Shown piece after piece: positions 23,501 to 35,500 of a DNA stretch of 64,000 nt. Position numbers and translations under genes: made by a program. The stretch covers positions 1,488,001-1,552,000 of the forward strand of contig JASPKZ010007432.1 in the NCBI GenBank assembly GCA_030220185.1, read 5' to 3'. The DNA comes from Diploptera punctata (taxonomy: Eukaryota > Arthropoda > Insecta > Blattodea > Blaberidae). Within the stretch, counting starts at the first letter, position 1; each line of letters opens with the position of its first letter. Below the pieces are notes generated by a model, which did no database searches, was not told the DNA's origin, and was given only the letters and a program-made list of their open reading frames with translations.

Positions 23501-26500
23501 GTAACATATCCCAGGTGAGAGATCAAAATAAGAGAAGAGATGTTAATAACCAATTCAATTTCTTTCATAAAATAATTCAAAGTGTTACTTCGTATCAATT
23601 TTGTGTTTAAACCCGAAATTAAAGGAATGCAAGAAACAAAAATGATCATACATAATTTTAAAAGTGAAAATAATCAGGAAGAAATATCATATGTGAGATG
23701 GTTAGACTATTAAAGAATAATTAAAACAATAACATGCTTTTAAATTAAGGAATTAATGGACCTAGAAAAAGGAACATTAAAATAAACCTATTGATATTGA
23801 ATCCTGATACTGTAATTCTTACAAAGATAATAGAAAATTTAGAGAATTTGCAAATTAATATTTTTAGGATAAATTATGCAGATTTATTTTGAAAAGGATA
23901 GTTTATGAGTCTTTGTATCTTCAAATGTTCATATCTAAATTAAGCATAGCATTCAATATACTGGTATCAATATGGTTTACAAAAGTTCTAACTACCACAT
24001 GTATTACAACCAAGTTCATTAAGTTATAATTATATTTGAAGAGAGAAATTTTCGCCTAGACCGAGACTCGAACCCGGGACCCTTGGCTTTCCGGGCCAAG
24101 TGCTCTACCAACTGAGCTACCGAGGCGAGTTATGATCTAGATGCAAATTTTTCTCTTATATACGTTGTAATTCCCTATCGCCAAATGCTTTTGAAACCAT
24201 TGCTTCTATCTTTGCAAATGGCGGCTTCTTAGTTAAGAAGACTGAAAATTTTTCTCTTCAAATATAATTTATCTTTCAGTGAGAAATGTTAAATCAATAA
24301 TAAAAACATCATTTGAAGCCTTACTAGCTTTATAAAGTAATGTTAAATTCCCAATAAATGTCTTCTTAACTAAGAAGCCGCCATTTGCAAAGATAGAAGC
24401 AATGGTTTCAAAAGCATTTGGCGATAGGGAATTACAATGTATATAAGAGAAAAATTTGCATCTAGATCGTAACTCGCCTCGGTAGCGCAGTTGGTAGAGC
24501 ACTTGGCCCAGAAAGCCAAGGGTCCTGGGTTCGAGTCTCGGTCTAGGCAAAAATTTTTCTCTTCAAATATAATTTATCTTTCAGTGAGAAATGTTAAATC
24601 AATAATAAAAACATCAAGTTATAATTAATTTATGAATAAAAGTGAGGTAGTTATTTATTATACAACTGGTTAATATTATATTCCAATTAAACATGAGAGT
24701 AATACAACATTTCATCCAAAGTTTTTAGTAACTTAATAATTGTAAAAAAATATTACAATAATTTATAAATTGTGCCAATGACATATCATGACAATGCCTC
24801 ATACATTTAACATGACTAATAGATTCTGAAAACAAGCTCCATTTTTGTAGGTAACTGGATGTAAAATGGATAGTTATTTGTTGCCTCAATGACAAGTGAC
24901 AAAAAAAAATTAATTAAAAAAACACAAACAATACTATAAACTGTAAGTTTATATTATGATTTTGTTTATTATTAATTTAACACTTCTCACTGAAGGATAA
25001 ATTGTATTTTAAGATGAAAATTATATGCTCAGGCTGGGGTTTGAACATAGGACCTTTGACTTTCTAGCCCAATGCTCAGTGTTAGAGCATTGGCCTAAAA
25101 AGCCAAAGGTTATGGGTCAAATCCCAGTCTGAGCATATATTTTTTCTCTTAAAAATTACATTATGATGTTAATGTGTAAACTTTTACACTCAAGTTGATC
25201 ATCTGAATCATTTTTTGAAGAGAAAATTTTTGCCTGAACCAGGATTTTAACCTAAGACCTTGAGTTTTATGCTCTGGTGCACTAACCATTTGTACTATTC
25301 AAGCATTTGTGTCTGAATAGGGATGCCTGAATAGCATAAGTGGTTAGTGCACCATGCATAAACATAAAGGTTCAAATCCTGGTTCATGCAAACATTTTTT
25401 TCTACATAAATGTAAATTTATATGTGTTTAATATACAAGTAGCAATAGGTTCTTCATTAGTAGCTGTTTGATAAAACAATTTTATCAACTTGAATTTTTA
25501 AGGGAAAAAGAATGAGTCAATTAGAAAGTTTATTAAATGTAACCATAAAAAATTCAATCTGAACAAAATCTGATTTTGAACTATTTTAGGAATAAATCAC
25601 TATGAGGTTTAATTTATGAATAAATTAAAATGTTTCATACCTCTCCTCATTTCCAGTCTTCTAAATAGATCGTGATTTCAAAGCCTTTGCGGCTTCATCT
25701 TCAGTACTTCCTTGTCGATCAGAAGAATTACTTCTTCTTCTTCTTCTTGAGAGGACATAACATCAGTCGACAAGAAAGTACTGAAGATGAAGCTGCAAAG
25801 GCTTTGAAATTGCGATCTACTTAGAAGACTGGATATCAGGAGAGGTATGAAACATTTTAATTTAATTATAAAATCTGATTTACCTACCTTCCACCAAGCT
25901 GTGTCAAACAAATATGATGAAAGTAAATTTAAAATTCTAAAGTCAGTCCATCCATGTGGTGTACTTATTTGAGTAAAATAATGCAGAACAAAGCCCTCAA
26001 TCTTATGCAGACTGCCATCATAATATCCTGTTCTAAAACAGAAATATCAAATACATATTAATTTTTTTTATTTTATAAATGAGTTGGAGAAAATGTTTTC
26101 ATATCTCATCTCATAAAGTTACACGTTTTCACGATACCAGTTTCAAAGGCCATTTTACCTTCATCTTCAGTCAAACTCAAACTATTGAAATTTTGCCGTT
26201 AACACCGTCATCTGAACTGCCAACTGGTGCCAATTTTATGAAGTTAGAGATTAAATTTTTGTCACCGGGAACTTAATAAATTATTGGTTCTATATTTTGT
26301 TCTTCAAATTGTAAATTCCAAAGGCTTCTCTAAATGTTTTAAAAGTTTAATTTCTCTTCCAATTTTATGATTCTCTAGCAAACTATGAGCAATTACCGAT
26401 TTTTCAATTTTACCATTTTTAATATTTCTAAAGTGTTCTTTGTACGAGTTTCTAAATTCCTTCTTGTTTTCCCAATATATACTTTCTTGCAGACATTGCA

Positions 26501-29500
26501 ACTAATATGATAAATTTCACATTTTTACTATCTGGGATATTAACTTTTTTATTGTTATTAGTAGATTACACAGACTAAATTTGTTAATCAACACTAAGAA
26601 ATTAGGATTGGAAGTAAATATCAATAAAACTAAATATATGGTCACACATAAAAATGCATTATATAATGGAAATGGACAGCTAATGACAAATGAGGGAAAT
26701 TTTGAGGAAGTGGCTGAATTCAAATACCTAGGAACAGTAATCACAAATAGGAATGAGATGCACAAAGAAATTAAACATAGGCTCAATTCTGGAAATGCGT
26801 GCTATTATGCATTGCAGAGACTCTTGATGTCCCAACTCCTTTCAAAAAACGTTAAACTGAAAATATATAAAACTATTATTCTACCAGTTATATTGTATGG
26901 ATGCGAAATATGGACTCTTACTTTAAGGGAGGAAAGGAGATTACAAGTATTTGAGAATAAAGTACTTAGGAAAATTTTTGGACCAAAGATATGAAGAGAC
27001 AGGTGAATGGAGAAGACCACATAACTACATGGTCTTTATAGGATGCCAGATATAATAAGAACAGTTAAGTCTCGTAGACTGCGATGGGCAGGACATGTTG
27101 CACATATGGGAATGAAAGACATGCATGGAAGCTTCTTGTAAGAAAGCCAGAGGGAAAACGCCCAGTTGGTAGACCAAGAATGAGGTGGGAGAATAACATT
27201 AACTATGATTTGAGGGAAGTAGATTATACAGGGAATGATTGGAAAGCATTAGCTCAGGATAGGGATGTATGGAGAGCTTATGTCCGTGCGGCCATGAACC
27301 TATGGGTTCGATAGTGCCAGTGAGTAAGTAAGTAAGTGCCAATGTAATACTGGATTTGATATATATTTTTTTAAATTTTGTGTGTGTTCCAGAATGGTAA
27401 GTAATTTTCTTGAATTGTTTCCCTTCTTTGGAATCAGATTGTATGGTGGTGTATTCTTTAATTTTGTTTGCTTGTTTTATATTAGGAAGAAAAACTATAT
27501 TTGAACCGGGAATCCAATTCTGGAAAGTGTTAATTTAAAATGTAACATAAAAATTTTTGTTGTTGTTGAAATTTCTAGAAAAAGTCTACTAATTGTTGAT
27601 CACTTCTCCATGAATTCTTCTAAGTTCTACAGAATTGCAGAGTGCATGTGCGAGTTGCTCTAATGCTTCATATAGCTTCTGTTAGATGGCTCTCAAATCG
27701 GAGTTACCAACTTTTGGAATAAATTTACAAATTAAATTTGAAGAGAAAAATTTTTGCCTAGACCGGGACTCGAACCCGGGACCCTTGGCTTTCCGGGCCA
27801 AGTGCTCTACCAACTGAGCTATCGAGGCGAGTTACGATCTAGACGCAAATTTTTCTCTTATATACGTTGTAATTCCCTATCGCCAAATGCTTTTGAAACC
27901 ATTGTTTCTATCTTTGCAAATGGCGGCTTCTTAGTTAAGAAGACATTTATTGGAAATTTAACATTACTTTAAAAGCCAGTAAGGCCTCTAATGATGTTTT
28001 TTTATTATTAATTTAACATTTCTCAATGAAAGATAAATTAAATTTGAAGAGAAAAATTTTTGCCTAGACCGGGACTCGAACCCGGGACCCTTGGCTTTCA
28101 TTGAGAAATGTTAAATTAATAATAAAAAAACATCATTAGAGGCCTTACTGGCTTTTAAAGTAATGTTAAATTTCCAATAAATGTCTTCTTAACTAAGAAG
28201 CCGCCATTTGCAAAGATAGAAACAATGGTTTCAAAAGCATTTGGCGATAGGGAATTACAACGTATATAAGAGAAAAATTTGCGTCTAGATCGTAACTCGC
28301 CTCGATAGCTCAGTTGGTAGAGCACTTGGCCCGGAAAGCCAAGGGTCCCGGGTTCGAGTCCCGGTCTAGGCAAAAATTTTTCTCTTCAAATTTAATTTAT
28401 CTTTCATTGAGAAATGTTAAATTAATAATAAAAAAACAAAATTTACAAATGTTTATAATAAATGGACGTAAACCAACATCCCATTTCCTAACCTAACAAA
28501 ACAAGTTACATGCATATTATGTAATAAACTATAAACTAATCTTATGTACCCATTGGAACGTAACAAAATTAAGTTAATTTCTTGAAATATGGTTTGAAAT
28601 TAATTACGAATGTTGATAACACCAATTTGAGAGCCATCTAGCAGAAATTACATTAAGGATTTGTGCATCTATAGAACTTGATTCACAATATTTGCATAAT
28701 TATATAAATATTTAAAAATCATAAGAAATGTTTATAGAATCATTCCAAAATGTTTAAAATAGTACAAAATGTTATTACAAATGGTAAAAATGTAGTGCAA
28801 CAGTCGCATAAGAATGCTGTATGGAAAATCGTGATCGACAAATACTAGACCTCAGCTGAATTTATTTAAGTTATTTATTGTTATCTTCTTTCCAAAATCA
28901 TTTAACGTAGCTATGTTTACAATAATATAAGAATAAGTTACTGTTAACTCTAAATTTGACCATAATTTGGATAGGCACTAACTTAAATAGTTAGTAAGAG
29001 CAGTTAGGGATCATCTTCAAGACATGCATGAAAGAACGAACAAACTAATTAAAGCCACAATATGATAGGAAAAAATATTATAGACTATTTAACTCATGCC
29101 CCAAATGGGAGTCAATGACCAATCACGTTTCAACAAATTTTATTTTACAACCAATCACAGTCATGTTTCATCTCGATAATTATCAAATTTTGATTACCAG
29201 ACACTCTAATGGATACATTGAATTTAGCAAATAATGAACAGATTCCTTCAATCTACACATTTGATAATTGTGTGTTCAATAATTGTGTTTTTAAATACTG
29301 ATTTTACTGAGTTGTTTCAAAAAAATAAAAATTAATAATTTATAATGTTGGTTATAATTAGAGTGCGGAATTTTATGAAATTTCATGTTTTAAACTATAA
29401 GTCGGAGAGCATTGCGACAAAGTATCTTCACGTTTTATGAAGTGTAGAACTGAATGGGACCAAAAAAAAATTTCATATTTCATAATATTTTGACAAAAAG

Positions 29501-32500
29501 TTCATATTTTAGCAAATATTTCATATTGCTTCATATTTTCAACATTTAAAAAAAATATATATATATTTTTTTCCAATAACACTTCTAGGAATTTGTTAAA
29601 AATATTTTTTGAAGTGACTGTACCTCTGTAAGTTTTTGACATTGTAAATCGCAGACAAGTGGAAATTCTCCAGAATTCCTTTCTGGACAAAACAAATACC
29701 GTTAACCAGCAATAACAACAAGATGAGTCAAGAGATGGATGGGGTTTATCCGTAACTTGGCCCGCTGGAACGAGAACACGATGAACTGATGACAGATTGA
29801 TAAGTTTAAGGACAATAGTAGATTAGTGACCACCCACTCTTACCTAGGCAATTTCTTCACTTTGCTTGTGTACAGACATACTTCTTGTTGCTACTAGTGA
29901 AAAACAAGATGCCAAAAACTGGAGTTCGTGATTGGATTTCAGCATTTAAATGCTACATCACGGATGGTAAAATAGTGTTTTGCACTTACTGTAGTAAAGA
30001 GGTATGTTCATTTTATATTTGAAATATATTTAAAATAACTAAATAATTCTTTCTTAGCCTACATTTTATAAATTGCAATCTCTTGTGTCAAAATTAAATT
30101 GTTCCTATAACTCGATTTTTATAGGTATCAGCAAATACCAAAAATAAAAAACCATAACTCAATTATAATTAAATTTAATGTTATTGTTACATGTACATAT
30201 ATTGAAGCTCAGTATATTTATGCAATGTAAATAGCTTACCATACCAAACTGTACATAGTCTCAATTTTGTCAGTCCTATATTTCATGGAAAGCTTTCTGT
30301 TTTGGTTATGTATTGTTTCTTGGATTTCATAATTAAATATAATTGAATAAATAATTCTTTTTTATATACGTATATCAATACCAACAACTAATTTAAGGTA
30401 ATTGCTACATATACAATTACTGGAAGATAAATTATATTTGAAATGTTAAATTAATAATAAAAACAATTACTGGAGTTTGTTATCTTTATGCAATGAGAAT
30501 AGTAATCATGCCAAATTGTACCTAATCTAAATTTTTAGTGCTATATTTCATGCAAGTCTGTTTGTTTTGGTTGCTATGTTTTGTTCCTTGGATTTTGAAA
30601 TTCATAATTAAATATCAATGAATAAATTAATGGATTGTTGGATTGTGTTATATATATATTCCAGTAGACATGATCTATTTATTAACAATTTTTCAAATCG
30701 TAAGCATGATCTTTCTATGGGCATGGAATTAATGAAAAGCTAATTAAAATAAGAAATATAGTGAATATCTTGTATTTTTGAACCACAAATAAGGTCTACT
30801 TGTCTCATTTACATGCTGTTGGATCCTATATATTATACCGAATGTATGTATATGAAAATATATGTAATAACGTTAATAAATAATAGCTTCATAATATTTT
30901 CGTGTTACAATTTTCATATTTTTCATATTTTCTTATTTTGATTTCATATTTTGGTAAAATTTTCTTCATATAAATCCTTGCTCTAGTTATAATATACAGT
31001 TTGATGTGTTTAATTTTTTCTTCACTAGGGTGCATTCTTACAATATTTCGATCCTATTTGGCAATAAATAGTATGATCAAATTGTAGTGATGAACAAATG
31101 AAACATAACCAAATTTTTCTCATTTGTTTTCAAACATTGCCATTTACATTAAATATATAAATATTTTAAAATAACTATAGTTAAATAATGATTTGTGAGT
31201 AAACAGCTTAATTTTATCCGTTAAATAGTCCTAACAAATTCCACTCTTGCTTTCCAAATCCTCTAGATAAATTCAGTTATCACTTCATGACTCGTGAATT
31301 TATTGATAATTTGGAAATCACTCATGGCATTATTTATGATAATTTATTCACAGAAAAAGTGAGAATAATATTCAGGATTGTATTGTATAATATTTAACAA
31401 TGAACACTTATAAAATATGAATATGTGATACTCACCTAGCAACAAGTAACCCAACTGGATTTACAACTTCAATCATTCCTGGTAGATGAACAAAATCAAA
31501 TTTGGGAAAGGGATATGGTGCATCAAGATATGCTATCATTTTCTCAATGAACTGCTGGACAGATGCTTTAATACTTTGTATATTTGGCAAGGTGTGGTTT
31601 CCTTTGTGGTGAAATTGAAGTATAAGACTACCTAAAAAAGTTAATAAATTGTTAATTTATCACAACCAATGACACATAATCAACCTATCAATATTATTAA
31701 AGTCCGCATATTTTTAATAGGAATTTCTTTGATAACTTAATCCTTAACCGGAGTTGTGGGGTCTTTTATGATACCAATGAAACTGGACATCCCTGACATT
31801 GTTTTAAAATCCAATTTTTTTCGAAGTCCTTTTGTGTAGCTTTCCCTTTGTTTAATATTAACCCTTAGCCATGGTCTGTAACCTGTAAGTACTGTTACTT
31901 TCTCTGTGCATAAGTAAAATAAAGAGTGGTATCCTTTACGACCCCACAACTCCAGTAGCGCTCCAGTATATTTTGTTGAACGTAGTTTATATAACAATGG
32001 TACAGTTGGTGTTAATATGGTCTATCATTACAACGTATATAAGAGAAAAATTTGTGTCTATATCGCAACTCACCTCGGTAGCTCAGTTGGTAGAGCATTT
32101 GGCCCGGCAAGCCAAAGGTCCCGGGTTCGAGTCTCGGTCTAGGCGAAAATTTTTCTCTTCAAATATAAGGTCTATCATGCTCATAAACATATATCAGTGC
32201 TTGATACTGATTTCCTAATCTTTGAAAAGATCCTGACTGTAATTATTCTGAACATGAAACAGATTCAGAACTAGAATGTGACTCTGAAATTGTTTAGCAT
32301 ATCCTTCCAAACAAACAGGACACCTATAATAGACATCACAGAGTATGGGTTTTGATCAAACAATTATTTTGCATGTACCTAAAAAAGAAAAAGCTGTCAT
32401 TATGCTGTCTAACATGCACCATTCGGAATGTACTGTTTATGACACATGCAAACCACAAATTACATTCGTAATTTTATAATATTACGAAATGGGAAGTAGA

Positions 32501-35500
32501 TACTTTTGAACAAAATATCTTTACATATAGCACAAGCAGGCGAAGGTGGAGATGGTCCCTTGGCTGTCTGCTATGCTATTCTGAACTAAATTGATGTAAA
32601 TTGTTACATATTGCAATCATCTTTCAAAATTACAAGCCAATTTCTCACTTTGAATTCCTGAAAACTTTAGGCCGACAATTTACAGAGCCATACCTGAATG
32701 AAAGACTTGTAAATGATCAACTATCAAAAGAACTCAGAATGATTGTTTCCAGGATTTTGAAGAAACCATTTCTGAAGAATGGAAGACCAATCAAGGATGT
32801 AAAAGACAACAGCATGCATTGTGTCTTCGTTCAAATGAAAAGAAAATGAACCAATATTGTGTTAGATGTGATAGACCATGCTGATCAGTTATGTGGAGAA
32901 TAGGAAAATTCTGTTATGAAAGAAAGTTTTTGTAAATTACTTGGGGTTTTTATTCAGTGTATTTTGAAATTTCAGTGAAGAAATGTATGTGAACACAAAA
33001 TCTGACAAATTCATTGTATAGATGTTCGTAGTAATTATTGTTCTATTTTTTACTACACTTGTGCTATATCCTGTAATTTTGTGAATTTCCCTCCCCAAAA
33101 TGATCCATATTATTCCACAATCAGTTAGTTAAATAAGCAAACTACTTTATAATTCTATTTTTCACAATAAATACAAATACAACTGCACATACTATCACAT
33201 TTTCTGTTGGTATCTTTTTCGACCCCACGACTCCACTAATGGTATACAAAATGCACAACTCCGGTTAAGGGTTAATAATAACACATATTATGTATTATTT
33301 TTAAGTAATCAGGGTGGTGATCAATGACATTCTCTACAGCATTTGGGCAGCAAGCAGGCTAACTACTTACTATTCAAATGATTGAGGGTCTACTGCAGTT
33401 GTATGAGGGTCACTCAGAAAGTTTCCGAACCTGACTGTACAGTTTACAATAGAAAGATAACAGTGCCAGCAGCGAGTTGGGAGGTCCTTTGTTAGTCAGC
33501 GGACATAGTTTCCATCCACCCGCACCCCTCATCCCTTAGCAGTTGTGGGTCAAATGGTAAGGGGTGACAGGTACTATCAGACTGCTACATGGTACCACAG
33601 CGAGAACATTTTCGAGCAATGATTTTCTATGATTTTAAAAGTAGCTTAAACCATTGAATTATTATTAATATTATTACTATTATTATTATTATTATTATTA
33701 TTTAATACTTATGACAATAACTTCGATGAAGAAATCACTGCAATTGAAACTGTACTACAAAACATTTTCTACAGGACAAATATCCAACAAAAAGTGGTCA
33801 TACCAACAGACTCCAAAGCAGCAATTAAGTCCATATGCAACTTTCATTTAACAACATTCCCAATGTACAAAACATCGGATATAATCAAAATCCATATACC
33901 AAGACTGAATAATTTTACAATGGATTCCAGCCCACATTGGCATTATTGGCAATGAAATTGCTGACATGCTCGCCAAAAAGGGAACCACAATACCTTGTAA
34001 ACCACATAAGAAACAGAATCTAACTTCCAAAATCAGAGACATAAAAATTAATACAACTTAAAAGCACAACAAATAACAAACGAAAAACTAGAGGGGAAAA
34101 CACTATGCAAATATTCACCAACAATCCCACATCCTGACAATGCCAAGAAAGTCTGCTATGGACACATTCCGGCTCTTCACTGGTCACCATTACCTACTTG
34201 ATCATCTCCACAAGATGAGAATCGTGAACAATACTCATGTTATATACAGAATGAAGAAGATCAAGTACTCAAACATCTTCTAACATCCAAAGGACTGGAC
34301 AGGAAAAAACAGCTCAACCAAGAAATTATATATTGGGAAGCAAGAGAAAGAATGGCGCAAGTGAAATAATCCTCATCACTATTGGACAACAACAACATTA
34401 TTTAATACTAATATTATTGTTAATATTCTATTATTGTATTATCATTGTTTCCTTTTATCTTATTGTACACTTATTGAGCTGAATAGTATCAATCTAAAGG
34501 AGGCAAAGGTTAAACTATAGAGCTGTATACCCAAGAAAGAGAGTTTGCACAATGATGATGCAATGAATTCACTGTAATTATTAATATTAACTAAATCTAA
34601 TAACATTTACCAATAACTAAAATAGAGCACAATTTTGTCTACTGTATACTCTGTAAATAAAAAGAAAGGCATATGATTACCATTAAGGTAGAATATGTTG
34701 ATAAACATATTCTACCTTAATGAATATACCTCATAGTGAGAATTCCTAAAATAAGTAACATGATTACCATTTTTGTTTGGCACATTTATAGGTGTATCAC
34801 TGTTTAGTTGAGATATAACTATACCAACAGCATATGTTGAAACTGGAGAGGTAACAGCAAACGTATCCCAAACCCAATCTTGCCTTTCTGCCCTGAAATA
34901 AAAATGTGTATTCAACATTTTTCATAATATCATTAGATACAGAAAAATAAAGGGGGAGGGCACCATAGCATAATTGCAAAATGCTACAAGCCAGAAGGTC
35001 GGGGGTTCAAGTCCCATAGGGTCAGGATATTTAAACTGTCCCAAACCTTCTGGTGGTATCATGGTCCTGGGGTGGATTCAGCCTCTAATGGAAATAAGTA
35101 CAAGACTCTTGTTCTGGGGCTAAATGTGGTCATCATGCAGGTGGGAACCTACTACAACAAGGGCCTGTTGAGGCCTACAGTGGGATCACTTTACCTTCTA
35201 TTCTATAGTAATTCTGCCCGAGGGCAGGTCTTTCACTGCAATCACAGCATTTTCATGCTATGCTTTGCAACTTTACTAAGGAATTATAGGTGTGGTAGCT
35301 TCCTGTTGCTTTCCACACTGGTGATGGATGATGATGATGATGATAAGGATGATGGCCGGACGATTTTCAGGAATCATTGGGCCCTAAGCTTCCTAACATT
35401 TGTCTTACAGGTGAGGAAAAACCCCGAAAAAACCTCACCCAGGAGCCTGTCCTGACTGGGAATCAAACCTGGGCCCGCTGTGTGACAAGGCCGCATGCTA

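Larger units (their letters stand above)
25607..25872. mobile_element. Penelope-derived fold-back element abutting the exon f donor
   Basis: Arms TTAAAATGTTTCATACCTCT and its inverse at 25845-25864 close around a CTTCTTCTTCTTGAG tract. Two hammerhead cores. Its right edge is about 16-20 bp from the exon f splice donor at 25887. Confidence 0.8.
26090..27480 (-). mobile_element. Penelope-like element, family B, interrupted by a LINE
   Basis: Minus-strand frame 26304-26501 encodes KEHFRNIKNGKIEKSVIAHS, LLENHKIGREIKLLKHLEKP (GIY-YIG C-terminal part). 27336-27475 continues with sequence matching the RT/linker of the copy at 41430-41600 (GGTAAGTAATTTTCTTGAA). A LINE sits between. Confidence 0.75.
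29359..30985 (+). mobile_element. hAT-type transposon, non-autonomous (1627 bp)
   Basis: Terminal inverted repeats TAGAGTGCGGAATTTTAT / ATAAATCCTTGCTCTA are flanked by an 8-bp duplication GTTATAAT (29351-29358, 30986-30993), the hAT signature. Subterminal regions are rich in repeated TTTCATATTT motifs. Only a first BED-like exon of a transposase-type protein is visible; no DDE/dimerisation domain. Confidence 0.8.
31741..33271 (+). mobile_element. piggyBac-type transposon, decayed (1531 bp)
   Basis: TTAA at 31737-31740 and 33272-33275; ends TCCTTAACCGGAGTTGTG and the inverse of CCCTTAACCGGAGTTGTG, with subterminal repeats GACCCCACAACTCCAGTAG near 31948 and GACCCCACGACTCCACTAA near 33220. Transposase remnants inside; a SINE D copy inserted at 32029-32167. 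Confidence 0.8.

Noticed and set aside
27754..28373. Repeated frames starting MPRPGLEPGTLGFPG
   Set aside because: These are translations across SINE D tRNA-like heads, on both strands and at several loci; not proteins.
32601..32849. Standalone host gene of 82 codons
   Set aside because: It lies inside a piggyBac element with TTAA and terminal repeats and matches the transposase C-terminal region.
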